A stretch of 64,000 nt of DNA from Micromonospora sp. C31 (lineage in GTDB: Bacteria > Actinomycetota > Actinomycetes > Mycobacteriales > Micromonosporaceae): assembly GCF_018070575.1 (NCBI RefSeq), contig NZ_JAGPXN010000020.1, positions 62,001 to 126,000 of the forward strand. Reading direction: 5' to 3'. The notes under the pieces were generated by a model, which ran no database searches, had not been told where the DNA came from, and worked only from the letters and a program-made list of their open reading frames with translations. The position numbers and the translations under genes were made by a program. Of the stretch, positions 43,354 to 52,299 are shown one piece after another. Positions within the stretch are counted from its first letter, which is position 1. Every line of letters starts with the position of its first letter.

Positions 43354-43920
43354 TCAGCGCCCCGCTCGGGGCGGACATTCCCGGTCGGGGCTGGCCCAGC
43401 GGGCGTGCCGGTGGCCGTCGCGGGGGAACGGCGGCCGGGCCGGCAGCACCTCCTCGAAGCGGTAGCCGGCCTTCTGCGCGACGCGGCAGGACGCCGGGTT
43501 GTCGATCTGGTGCAGCAGGTCCAGCCGGCGCAGCCCGGCGAAGCGGTCGAACGCCCAGTCGGTGACCGCCGCCAGGGCGTGCGGGGCGATGCCCCTGCCC
43601 CGGGCGGGCGCGGCGGTCCAGTAGCCGACCTCGGCGTCCCCGCCGAGGTCGGTGACGTGCTTGAGGATCACCTGCGCCACCAGGGTCTCGCCGGCCGGGC
43701 GCGGCTCGATCACCGCGAAGCTGAACCGGCTGCCGTCGGCCCAGTCGCGGTGTGCCGCGGCCAGGAACCGGCGTGCCTCGGCGGGTGTCGTCACCGGTGC
43801 CCGGGTCCAGCGCCGCAGCAGCGGGTCGTCGTACGCGGCGATCAGGGCGTCGGCGTCGGCGTCGCGCCAGGGGCGCAGCAGGAGTTCCGGCAGGGTCGCG
43901 GTGGCCGGGGCGCGCAGCAT
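43354..43920 (-). CDS. GNAT N-acetyltransferase (RimJ/RimL-like)
   Basis: 188 residues from the ATG at 43920. LLRPWRDADADALIAAYDDP is the usual RimJ/RimL opening; VGYWTAAPARGRGIAPHALAAVTDWAF is the acetyl-CoA loop with R-G-x-G-x-A; and LLHQIDNPASCRVAQKAGYRFE is motif B. These enzymes acetylate N-termini of proteins or small amines. No partner gene is obvious. Confidence 0.9.
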   Translation of the reverse strand: MLRAPATATLPELLLRPWRDADADALIAAYDDPLLRRWTRAPVTTPAEARRFLAAAHRDWADGSRFSFAVIEPRPAGETLVAQVILKHVTDLGGDAEVGYWTAAPARGRGIAPHALAAVTDWAFDRFAGLRRLDLLHQIDNPASCRVAQKAGYRFEEVLPARPPFPRDGHRHARWASPDRECPPRAGR

Positions 43921-43963
43921 CGGCACAGTGTGCCCGGCGCCGGGCCGGCGGTGGGGGCGCCGG

Positions 43964-45964
43964 TCAGTGGCCGGTGCCGGTCTCGCGCAGCACGGCGGCG
44001 CCGCCGGCGGGCAGGTGCACCTGCCCGCCGACCGTCGCGCCGGTGAGCAGGTCGAGCCCGGCCGCCGGCACCCGCTGCGGCCGGTCGGTGTGGTTGAACA
44101 GGAACAGCCAGCTCGCCCCGGCGCCGCGCCGGCGGACCGCCTCGACCCCGGCCGGGGCGGCCGGGCAGACGGGTGCCGCGCCGGCCGCCCGCGCCGCGTC
44201 CGTGACCAGCCGGCGGTACGTGGCGTCGTCGGGCCGGGTGGACAGGTACCAGGCCGTGCCGGCGCCGTGCCGGTGGCGGGTCACCGCCGGCAGCCCGGCG
44301 AGGGTGCCACCGGCGTACGAGGTCACCGGCTGCGCGCCGGCGAGGCGCACCGTCTCGGCCCAGAGGCGGCCGGTCCCGCCACCGGACAGGGGCACGGTCT
44401 CGCCGTCGGCGAGCGGGTGGAACTCCTCGACCCGTACGCCCAGCACGTCGCGCAGCGCCCCGGGGTGGCCGCCGAGACGGACGCGGGCGTGCTCGTCGGC
44501 GACCCCGCTGAGCCACGTCACCAGCAGGTGCCCGCCGCCGTGGACGTACCCGCCCACCCAGTCGGCGGTGGTGTCGGAGGCCAGGTAGAGGGCCGGCAGC
44601 ACCAGCAGCCGGTATCCGTCGATCCGGTCGCCGGGCAGCACCACGTCGCAGCCGAACCCGGCCCGCCACAGCGCCCGGTGCGCCGCCGACACCTCGTCGC
44701 GGTGGCTCAGGTGCGGCGACGGCATTCCCGGGTGGCCCAGGGCCCAGCCGCTGGCGGCGTCCCAGGCGATCGCCACGGCGGCGTCGACCGCGCCGTCGGC
44801 CGCCTCCGAGATCCGCTCCAGCGTCGCGCCGAGGTCGACGGCCTCCCGGAACACGCGGGTGTCGGGGCCGGCGTGCGGCACCAGCGCGGAGTGGAAGCGT
44901 TCCGCCCCGCCCGCCGGGGCCCGCCACTGGAAGAACATGGCGCCGCGCGAGCCTCGGGCGACGTGCGACAGGCTGTGCCGGGCCATCCGGCCGGGCTCCT
45001 TGGCGTGCATCCGCCCGCCGGCGTGGATCTGGTTCGGGGCGCTCTCCATCAGCAGCCACGGCGCCGACGCGTCGATGCCGTGGCGGGCCCAGCCCCGGGC
45101 CAGGTCGGCGGCGAGAGCGGTCTGTTCCTCGGCGCCGCCGTCGACCGCGTCCGGGTAGTGGTCGATCGCCACCACGTCCACCTCGGCGGCCCAGCGGGCG
45201 TGGTCGACGGGCACCCAGTCGCCGAGGACGTAGTTGGTGGTGACCGGAACCGCCGGGTTGGCCGCGCGCAGCAGGTCGCGCTGCTCGACGTACGCGGCGA
45301 GCAGGGTGTCCGACCAGAAGCGGCGGAAGTCCAGCAGGTGCCCCGGGTTGGCCAGGTACCGCGTGGCGCGGGGCGGGTCGACCTGCGCCCAGTCGGTGTA
45401 GTGCTGGCTCCAGAAGCTGGTGGCCCAGGCGGCGTTGAGCGCGTCGAGGTGGCCGTGCCGCCCGGTCAGCCAGCGCCGGAACGCCCGCGCGGTGTGCGGG
45501 CAGTGGCAGGTGGTGCCGTACTCGTTGTGCACGTGCCACAGCGCGAGGGCCGGGTGGTGGGCGTAGCGCTCGGCGAGGGCGGCGGCGATGCGTCGGGCGG
45601 CGGCCCGGTAGGCGGGCGCGGCGGCGCAGTAGGTGTCGCGGCTGCCGTGGTGCAGGCGTACGCCGTCGGCGGTCACCGGCAGCGCGTCCGGGTGGGCCAG
45701 CGAGAACCACGGCGGGGGCGACGCCGTCGGGGTGGCCAGGGCGACGTCGATGCCGTTGTCGTGCAGCAGGTCCAGCACCTCGTCCAGCCAGTCGAAGGTG
45801 TGCCGGCCGGGCTCCGGTTCCAGCCGTGACCAGGCGAACACGCCGACGGTGACCAGGTTGACCCGGGCGCGACGCATGAGGGCGACGTCCTCGCGCCACA
45901 CCTCGGCCGGCCACTGCTCGGGGTTGTAGTCGCCGCCGTAGCGCAGCCCACCGTCGCCCCACAT
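43964..45964 (-). CDS. GH42 beta-galactosidase
   Basis: 666 residues from the ATG at 45964. The GH42 TIM barrel opens with LRYGGDYNPEQWPAEVWRED; the acid/base Glu is in ALWHVHNEYGTTCHC, whose two following Cys belong to a zinc site in several GH42s, and the nucleophile Glu is in PWLLMESAPNQ. The trimerisation and C-terminal domains follow (GYRLLVLPALYLAS, LLVTWLSGVADEHARVRLGG). No signal peptide: it acts in the cytoplasm, probably removing beta-linked galactose (or alpha-L-arabinopyranose) from imported oligosaccharides. Divergent from the GH31 gene across a region with two TTWGTTGG elements. Confidence 0.94.
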   Translation of the reverse strand: MWGDGGLRYGGDYNPEQWPAEVWREDVALMRRARVNLVTVGVFAWSRLEPEPGRHTFDWLDEVLDLLHDNGIDVALATPTASPPPWFSLAHPDALPVTADGVRLHHGSRDTYCAAAPAYRAAARRIAAALAERYAHHPALALWHVHNEYGTTCHCPHTARAFRRWLTGRHGHLDALNAAWATSFWSQHYTDWAQVDPPRATRYLANPGHLLDFRRFWSDTLLAAYVEQRDLLRAANPAVPVTTNYVLGDWVPVDHARWAAEVDVVAIDHYPDAVDGGAEEQTALAADLARGWARHGIDASAPWLLMESAPNQIHAGGRMHAKEPGRMARHSLSHVARGSRGAMFFQWRAPAGGAERFHSALVPHAGPDTRVFREAVDLGATLERISEAADGAVDAAVAIAWDAASGWALGHPGMPSPHLSHRDEVSAAHRALWRAGFGCDVVLPGDRIDGYRLLVLPALYLASDTTADWVGGYVHGGGHLLVTWLSGVADEHARVRLGGHPGALRDVLGVRVEEFHPLADGETVPLSGGGTGRLWAETVRLAGAQPVTSYAGGTLAGLPAVTRHRHGAGTAWYLSTRPDDATYRRLVTDAARAAGAAPVCPAAPAGVEAVRRRGAGASWLFLFNHTDRPQRVPAAGLDLLTGATVGGQVHLPAGGAAVLRETGTGH

Positions 45965-45975
45965 CGCCCACCGCC

Positions 45976-46073
45976 AATTTGTTGGAGAGGTTTCCAAAAT
46001 ATGGATCGGGTTTCTGCCTGTCAACGGCGTCAAGCGGCGATCCGGCGGAGGCACTCGTTGACAGTTAGTTGGG
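45976..46073. promoter_or_regulatory. Two operator-like elements between GH42 and GH31 genes
   Basis: AATTTGTTGGA at 45976-45986, within an inverted repeat TTGGA-N6-TCCAA (45982-45997), and AGTTAGTTGGG at 46063-46073. Both share TTWGTTGG with the element at 52164 before the importer and ROK genes. All three lie in locally AT-rich promoter DNA. They are candidate ROK binding sites. Confidence 0.5.
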
Positions 46074-46123
46074 AAGGCAAAGAAACTGGCGGGGCCGTGG
46101 GAACCAGCCTGGAGGAGACGCCG

Positions 46124-48463
46124 ATGCCCTACCGACCGCCGTTGGTCCCGTACGAGACCTTCGTGGCCGACCCACCCGACCTGCCGGTGCGGGGCCCCGG
46201 CGAGGACGGGGCCGCCCTCGTCGGCCGGGCCGAGGTCGTCGCGACCGACCCGCACGGGGTGACGTTCAAGGCCGCCCTCTCCGACGGCGCGAGCACGGTG
46301 GTGCGCGTCGACGCCGCCGGTGCGGGCGTGATCCGCGTACGCCTGTCCGACGACCCGCAGGCGCGCAGTCGCAGCGCCCGGGCGCTGTCGCTGGTGCACC
46401 CCGGCGAGCATCCCGCCACCGTGACCGTCGACGCCGGCCACGTACGCGTCGACGCCGGCGCCGTGGTCGCCGAGATCCGGCTCGACCCGTGGCACCTGCG
46501 CTTCCTCGGCCCGGACGGGCGGCTGCTGCTGGAACAGGACCCGGGCACCCGGGACATCAGCGGCCGGCGACGCACCCTGCCGTTCGGCCGCTCCACCCTC
46601 GACGGCGCGCCCGTCGCCTGGCACGAGAGCTTCGTCGCCCCCGGCGACGAACGCTTCGTCGGCTTCGGCGAGAAGTTCACCCCGCTGGACAAGCGGGGGC
46701 AGCGGGCACTGATGTGGAACTTCGACGCCTTCGGCGGCGAGTCCGAGCGCTCCCACAAGAACGTGCCGTTCTACCTGTCCGACCGGGGCTACGGCGTGCT
46801 GGTCGACAGCGGGCTGCCGGTGCAGTTCGACGTCTGCCAGTCCACCCACAGCTGCGTGCAGATCCTGGTCCCCGACGACCTGCTCGACTACTACGTGCTG
46901 GCCGGCCCCACACCGGCCGAGGTGCTCGACCGCTTCGACCGGCTCACCGGCCGGCCGTACCTGCCGCCGAAGTGGGCGTTCGGCGCCTGGGTCTCCTCCG
47001 GCTTCTTCCCCGACTCGCAGGAACGCGTCCTCGAACGCGCGCGACTGCTGCGCGAGCGCGGCATCCCCTGCGACGTGCTGCACCTTGACTGCTACTGGCA
47101 GGTCGCCGGACGCTGGTCGGACCTGCGGTGGGACGACGAGGCGTTCCCCGACCCCCCGGCGATGCTGTGCACCCTCGCCGGGCAGGGCTTCCGGGTCTGC
47201 CTCTGGATGAACCCGTACCTGATGACCGGCAGCCCGCTCTACGCCGCGGCGGCCGAGGCCGGCTACTTCCTGCGCCGCGCCGACGGCAGCCCGTACGTCG
47301 CCGACGTCTGGCACGGCAGCCACCCGGCCAGCGCCATCGTGGACTTCACCAACCCGGCCGCCGTCGAGTGGTTCACCGGGCTGCTGCGGCCCCTGCTGGA
47401 GCAGGGCGTGGCGGTGTTCAAGACCGACTTCGCCGAGGGCGTGCCCGTCGACGCCGTCGCCCACAACGGGATGACCGGCGTCGAGCTGCACAACGTGTAC
47501 GCGCTGCTGTTCAACGACGTCGTCGCCCGGGTAACCGAGGAGGTGACCGGGCACCGCACGGTGTGGGCCCGCTCGTCGTACCTGGGCGGGCAGCGGCACA
47601 GCGCCCAGTGGAGCGGCGACGTCAACGCCACCTGGCCGGGGCTGGCCAGCACCCTGCGCGGCGGGCTGTCGCACGGGCTGTCCGGCGTGCCGTTCTGGAG
47701 CCACGACACGGGCGGCTTCCACGGCACCCCGACGCCGCAGCTCTACGTGCGCTGGACCCAGTTCGGCGCGCTGTCGCCGCTGGTGCGTCTGCACGGCACC
47801 ACCAGCAGGCTGCCGTGGGACTTCCCCGCCGAGGCCGAACGCGACGCGGTGGCCGCCCTGCGGCTGCGCTACCGCCTGATGCCGTACCTGTGGTCGGCGG
47901 CGGTGCGCTCGGCGGCCGGCGGTGCGCCGATGATGCGCGCGCTGCTGGTCGACACCCCCGACGACCCGACGGCCTGGACCACCGACCTTCAGTACCGCCT
48001 CGGCACCGACCTGCTGGTCGCGCCCGTCACGGACCCGTCCGGGCGGCGCGACGTCTACCTGCCGGCGGGTGACGACTGGATCGACGCCGCAACCGGCGAG
48101 CGGCATCCCGGCGGGCGGCACCTGCGGGTGTACGTGCCGGCGCACCGGCTGCCGCTCTACGTCCGCCACGGTGCGCTCGTGCCGGTGGTCGCACCCGGCG
48201 ACACGGTCGGCGACGGCCCGTTTCGCGACGTGACCCTGGTGAGCTGGGGCGCCGTCGACGCCCGCACGGTGCTGCACGACGTCGACGGCGACACGGTCGT
48301 GGCGGCCGTACGCGACGGCGACACCCTGCGGGTGGACACCGACGGGCCGCTGCGGGTGACGAACGTCAGCGTCGCCGGCGCGGACGCCCCGACCCGGCTG
48401 CTGCTCAACGGCGAACCGGTGGCCCCGGCGCCCTTCGACGCCTGGTTGCCCGACCCGGCCTGA
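46124..48463 (+). CDS. GH31 alpha-xylosidase/alpha-glucosidase (YicI-like)
   Basis: 779 residues from the ATG at 46124 (GGAGGAG upstream). The catalytic nucleophile Asp lies in VAVFKTDFAEGVP and the acid/base Asp in QWSGDVNATWPGL. The KTDFxE form is that of alpha-xylosidases such as YicI rather than classical alpha-glucosidases. The N-terminal beta-sandwich contains FVGFGEKFTPLDKRGQ, and HLDCYWQVAGRWSDLRWD is also YicI-like. No signal peptide. Expected role: release of xylose from the non-reducing end of xyloglucan oligosaccharides in the cytoplasm. Confidence 0.92.
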   Translation: MPYRPPLVPYETFVADPPDLPVRGPGEDGAALVGRAEVVATDPHGVTFKAALSDGASTVVRVDAAGAGVIRVRLSDDPQARSRSARALSLVHPGEHPATVTVDAGHVRVDAGAVVAEIRLDPWHLRFLGPDGRLLLEQDPGTRDISGRRRTLPFGRSTLDGAPVAWHESFVAPGDERFVGFGEKFTPLDKRGQRALMWNFDAFGGESERSHKNVPFYLSDRGYGVLVDSGLPVQFDVCQSTHSCVQILVPDDLLDYYVLAGPTPAEVLDRFDRLTGRPYLPPKWAFGAWVSSGFFPDSQERVLERARLLRERGIPCDVLHLDCYWQVAGRWSDLRWDDEAFPDPPAMLCTLAGQGFRVCLWMNPYLMTGSPLYAAAAEAGYFLRRADGSPYVADVWHGSHPASAIVDFTNPAAVEWFTGLLRPLLEQGVAVFKTDFAEGVPVDAVAHNGMTGVELHNVYALLFNDVVARVTEEVTGHRTVWARSSYLGGQRHSAQWSGDVNATWPGLASTLRGGLSHGLSGVPFWSHDTGGFHGTPTPQLYVRWTQFGALSPLVRLHGTTSRLPWDFPAEAERDAVAALRLRYRLMPYLWSAAVRSAAGGAPMMRALLVDTPDDPTAWTTDLQYRLGTDLLVAPVTDPSGRRDVYLPAGDDWIDAATGERHPGGRHLRVYVPAHRLPLYVRHGALVPVVAPGDTVGDGPFRDVTLVSWGAVDARTVLHDVDGDTVVAAVRDGDTLRVDTDGPLRVTNVSVAGADAPTRLLLNGEPVAPAPFDAWLPDPA

Positions 48464-48476
48464 CGCGTCGCGGCGC

Positions 48477-49427
48477 TCAGCCCTTCACCGCGCCGGTGAT
48501 GACGCCCTTGGTGAAGTGCCGCTGCACGAACGGGTAGACGATCAGCGCGGGGATCACGGTCACCACCACCACCGCCATCTTCACCGCCAGCGTCGGTGGG
48601 TACGCGGTGACGCCGGGCAGGCTGACCGCCGCGCCGGACACGTTCGGCGACTGCCCGGCGAGGATGTAGCTCTGCAACACCCGCTGGATCGGGAACTTGT
48701 CGTTGTCGTCGATGTAGAGCACCGCGTTGAAGTACGCGTTCCAGTAGCCGACGGCGTAGAAGAGGCCGACGACGGCGATCACCGCCTTGGACAGCGGCAG
48801 CACGATGCGCGCCAGGACGTGGAACTCCCCGGCGCCGTCGATGCGGGCGCTGTCGAGCAGCTCACCGGGCACGTTCATGAAGAACGCCCGGATGACCACC
48901 AGGTTGAAAACGCTGATCGCGCTGGGCAGGATCAGCGACCAGATGCTGTCCTTGAGCCCGAGGCCGGTGACCACGAGGTAGCTGGGCACCAGACCGGGGA
49001 AGATCAGGAAGGTCAGCAGGAAGAAGAAGAGCAGTCCCCGGTGCCCCACGGACCCGGGCCGCGACAGCCCGTACGCGGCCAGCACGGTGAGCACGAGGCT
49101 GACCGTGGTGCCGAGCACCGTGACGAGGGTGCTGATCCACACCGCCCGGGTGATCTGGCCGCCGCTGAAGATGGTGACGTACGCCGACGGGTCGATCTCA
49201 CGGGGCACCATCACCATCCCGCCGGCGGTGTCGATCGTGTCCCGCGAGGCGAGGCTGGTCACCAGCACCGCCCACAGCGGCACGAGCACGGCCGCGACGA
49301 GCAGCGTGAGCACGACGCCCTTGGCCACGGTGCCCGCCGCCGTGGGCGGTTCCTCCCAGGCGGCTCGCCGGGACCGCCGCCGCCGCGCGTCGAGGTTCGG
49401 GCCGGTGCCACTGAGCTGCGCGGTCAT
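48477..49427 (-). CDS. ABC sugar transporter permease (CUT1, MalG/YtcP-like)
   Basis: 316 residues, six spans. The EAA loop reads ELLDSARIDGAGEFHVLARIVLPLSKAVI, the motif that contacts the ATPase. The final KMAVVVVTVIPALIVYPFVQRHFTKGVITGAVKG is typical of the second CUT1 permease. Starts in a 4-base overlap with the preceding permease. No ATPase gene is in the locus, so a shared MsiK-type ATPase elsewhere must drive it. Confidence 0.93.
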   Translation of the reverse strand: MTAQLSGTGPNLDARRRRSRRAAWEEPPTAAGTVAKGVVLTLLVAAVLVPLWAVLVTSLASRDTIDTAGGMVMVPREIDPSAYVTIFSGGQITRAVWISTLVTVLGTTVSLVLTVLAAYGLSRPGSVGHRGLLFFFLLTFLIFPGLVPSYLVVTGLGLKDSIWSLILPSAISVFNLVVIRAFFMNVPGELLDSARIDGAGEFHVLARIVLPLSKAVIAVVGLFYAVGYWNAYFNAVLYIDDNDKFPIQRVLQSYILAGQSPNVSGAAVSLPGVTAYPPTLAVKMAVVVVTVIPALIVYPFVQRHFTKGVITGAVKG

Positions 49428-50443
49428 GATTTCGCGTACACCCCCTGCTCGCCGAGGCGGTGCGCCACCTTGTTGGCGGTGAGGATGAGGACCAGCCCGA
49501 CCACGGCCTTGAACAGCCCGGCGGCGGCGCCGAGGCCCCACTGCTGGGTGCTGATGGCCTGGTGGTAGACGAACGTGTCCAGTACCTCCGCGGCCTCCCG
49601 GCCGACCGCCTCGCGTTGCAGGATGAACTGTTCGAAGCCGACCGACAGCGCGTCGCCGAGGCGCATGATGAGCAGCAGCACGATCACCGGGCGCAGGCCG
49701 GGCAGGGTGATGTGCCACAGCCGCCGCCACCGGCCGGCCCCGTCGGCCGCCGCCGCTTCGTACAGGTTGGGGTCGATCGCGGCGAGCGCGGCCAGGAAGA
49801 CGATGGCACCCCAACCGATGTCCTTCCACACCGCCTCGGCGGTGACCAGCACGATGAACGTGTCGGGGTTGGTCATGACGTCGAACGGCCGCATGCCGGC
49901 CTCGCGCATCTCCTGGGCCAGCAGCCCGGCCCCGCCGAGCATCTGCACGAAGAACGTGACGACCAGGACCCAGCTGAAGAAGTGCGGCAGGTAGACCACG
50001 CTCTGCACGAAGCCACGCAGCCGCGCGGAGACCAGGCTGTTGAGCAGGACGGCCAGCAGGATCGGCAGCGGGAAGAAGAAGACGAGCTGGAACGCGGTGA
50101 TGGTCAGGGTGTTGCGCACCGCGTCCCAGAACAGCGGGTCACCGAAGAGCGCCTCGAAGTTGCCGAAGCCGATCCACTCGCTGTGCCAGAACGCCTCGAC
50201 GGGGTCGTCGCCGACGAACGGGTTGTAGTCCTGGAAGGCGATGACGTTGCCCAGCGTCGGCAGGTAGTGGAAGACCAGCAGCAGCGCCGCGGCCGGCGCC
50301 GTCATGGCCAGCAGCGGCCAGTCGCGGCGCAGCCGGTCGCGCCGCCGACGTCGGACCCGCACGGGCGGGGTGCGGCCGGCGGACGGGTCCTGGCCGGTGG
50401 CCGCCGGCGCGTCGACCGCGCCGGCGGTGACCGGGGCGCTCAT
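49424..50443 (-). CDS. ABC sugar transporter permease (CUT1, LplB-like)
   Basis: 339 residues. After a basic cytosolic tail (RVRRRRRDRLRRDW) come six spans; ALLLVFHYLPTLGNVIAFQDYNPF is the LplB-like first span, and the EAA loop is LYEAAAADGAGRWRRLWHITLPGL. It pairs with the MalG-like permease to form the channel. 4-base overlaps on both sides (50440-50443 and 49424-49427) show a tightly coupled operon. Confidence 0.93.
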   Translation of the reverse strand: MSAPVTAGAVDAPAATGQDPSAGRTPPVRVRRRRRDRLRRDWPLLAMTAPAAALLLVFHYLPTLGNVIAFQDYNPFVGDDPVEAFWHSEWIGFGNFEALFGDPLFWDAVRNTLTITAFQLVFFFPLPILLAVLLNSLVSARLRGFVQSVVYLPHFFSWVLVVTFFVQMLGGAGLLAQEMREAGMRPFDVMTNPDTFIVLVTAEAVWKDIGWGAIVFLAALAAIDPNLYEAAAADGAGRWRRLWHITLPGLRPVIVLLLIMRLGDALSVGFEQFILQREAVGREAAEVLDTFVYHQAISTQQWGLGAAAGLFKAVVGLVLILTANKVAHRLGEQGVYAKS

Positions 50444-52107
50444 CGGCCGTTGTCGGCGAGCGCCTTCTCGTGGAACGCGCGCCCCTCCTCGCCGCCGGCG
50501 GCGAGGAACTCCTTGCGGACCTGCGCCAGGTCGCCGACGGGGCGTCGGCCCCGCAGGATGTCGCGGATCTTGTCGTCGGTCGGCTGGATGATCTTCGACC
50601 AGTTGGCCGGCAGTTCCAGCTTGATGCCGGCGAAGAGGTCCTTCTCCATGAGGGCGATGTTCTTCTGGTAGTAGCCCAGGTAGTCGCGTACGTAGTCGGG
50701 GGTGTCCCCGCTGCGCACCTTGACCGGGACCCGGCCGCCGATGTGGGTGTACTGCGCCCCCAGCTCCTTGCGGCCCAGCTCGGTGGGGACGGGGCTGCCG
50801 TCGGCCGAGCGGGTGAAGTGCCGGCCCTCCACGCCGTACTCGCGCAGCTCGAACTCCCGGCTGCCGAAGGGCGCGGCGCACCAGTTGAGCACCCGCAGCA
50901 GCTCGTCGACGCGCTCGGCGCCCAGGCCCTTGCGGACGAAGGTGTAGAACACCGGCTTCTCGCTGCCCCAGATGACCGGCTGCGCCCCGGCGGCGCCGAA
51001 GACCGGCAGCGGCTGCATGTCGAAGCTGGGCAGCTCCTTCACCCGCTCGCCCTGCATGCCCTGCCAGGCGCCCAGGCCGTCCTGGTACATGAGGATCTTG
51101 CCGGCCTTGAACAGTTGCTTCTCGTCGGCGCCCTTGCTGGCCACGGTGTCGGGGTGCACCAGGCCGTCGGCGAACAGCTTGGCGGTGAACTCCAGGGCGG
51201 CCGCGAAGGCCGGGTTCTCGAACTTGTGCTCCAGGCCGCCGTCGGGCTTCCTTCGCCAGGTCTGCTGGCAGCCGAAGAACTGTTGCACCATCTCGAAGAC
51301 GCTGCCGAAGGCCCACACGCCCTTGGCGGGATCGGTGACCTGACGGCCGAGCTCGTGCAGTTCCTCGGGCGACTTCGGCGCCGTCAGGCCGGCGCGGGCG
51401 AGCAGGTCGGCGCGGTGGAACAGGGCGTACGCGAACGGCCCGTCGGTCGGGAACGGCACGGCGTACAGCCGTCCGCCCCACACCGAGTACTCCCAGGCGC
51501 CGGTGGGCAGCGCGGCCAGGTAGGGGTACTTCGCGGCGGCGTCGCCCTTGAGGTGCTCGGTGAGGTCCTCGAAGAGCGCCCTGACCGCGTCGGAGAACCG
51601 GGCGACCTTGTCGACCTCCCAGTTGGGGGCGCTGAGCAGCTCCGGCACGTCGCGGGCCCCGAGCATGGCGTTGAGCTTGTCGGCGTACGTGGTGCCGTCC
51701 TGCAGACTCGGGTCCACCTCGACGCCCAGCCTGGCGTTGACGGCCGCGAGGTAGGAGTTGCGGCCCACCGTCGGCGGGGCGGGGCCCCACCACGGGCTCA
51801 TCGTGCGGATCGGCGGGCCACCCCGGCCGGGCTGCTCGGTGACCGCGTCGACGAGGGTACGGGGGTAGCTGAGATAGCCGTCGGGGATCGGCCCCTCGCC
51901 GGGGATGTCCGGCTTGAGTAGCTCGGCCGGCTTGTGGGTGGGCAGCACCGAGCGGATGGCGTCGGCCTTGGTGGCGCTGCCCCTGCTGCCGGCCTCCTTG
52001 CTGCAACCGGCCAGGGTTGTGGCGCCCACCGTCGCGGCGGCGCCGAGGCCGAGCAGGCGGAGCAGGGACCGGCGGTCGGTGGATGCGCCCGGCGGGGACG
52101 GCTGCAC
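50440..52107 (-). CDS. Extracellular solute-binding lipoprotein (CUT1, LipO/Lpl-like)
   Basis: 555 residues from the GTG at 52107. Twin-arginine-type signal DRRSLLRLLGLGAAATVGAT then the lipobox TLAGC, so it is a membrane-anchored lipoprotein. The large binding domain includes GRGGPPIRTMSPWWGPAPP, and its size exceeds that of simple maltose-type binding proteins, fitting the ~550-residue group that binds oligosaccharides. Gene context makes xyloglucan oligosaccharides the likely ligand. First gene of the importer operon. Confidence 0.92.
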   Translation of the reverse strand: MQPSPPGASTDRRSLLRLLGLGAAATVGATTLAGCSKEAGSRGSATKADAIRSVLPTHKPAELLKPDIPGEGPIPDGYLSYPRTLVDAVTEQPGRGGPPIRTMSPWWGPAPPTVGRNSYLAAVNARLGVEVDPSLQDGTTYADKLNAMLGARDVPELLSAPNWEVDKVARFSDAVRALFEDLTEHLKGDAAAKYPYLAALPTGAWEYSVWGGRLYAVPFPTDGPFAYALFHRADLLARAGLTAPKSPEELHELGRQVTDPAKGVWAFGSVFEMVQQFFGCQQTWRRKPDGGLEHKFENPAFAAALEFTAKLFADGLVHPDTVASKGADEKQLFKAGKILMYQDGLGAWQGMQGERVKELPSFDMQPLPVFGAAGAQPVIWGSEKPVFYTFVRKGLGAERVDELLRVLNWCAAPFGSREFELREYGVEGRHFTRSADGSPVPTELGRKELGAQYTHIGGRVPVKVRSGDTPDYVRDYLGYYQKNIALMEKDLFAGIKLELPANWSKIIQPTDDKIRDILRGRRPVGDLAQVRKEFLAAGGEEGRAFHEKALADNGR

Positions 52108-52163
52108 GGCGCACTCCCTTCGTCTTCGGTGGCGGTGTCGCGGACCGCGCGGATCGGTCTAGA

Positions 52164-52194
52164 ATTAGTTGGGGTTCTAACCGAACAAACTAAT
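52164..52194. promoter_or_regulatory. Operator-like dyad between importer operon and ROK gene
   Basis: ATTAGTT (52164-52170) and AACTAAT (52188-52194) are exact reverse complements with a 17-base spacer that itself contains GGTTCTAACC. The left arm extends to the TTAGTTGGG also found at 46065. Placed between the divergent importer and rok genes; a likely ROK operator. Confidence 0.55.
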
Positions 52195-52299
52195 CGACGG
52201 TGATCCGTCCCACAAGACAGCGACCCCCGCGACGTACGCGATGATGGGGCGCCCGGCACCACCGGAATCGCGCACCGTCGCCCAGGGAGCGGACAGATC

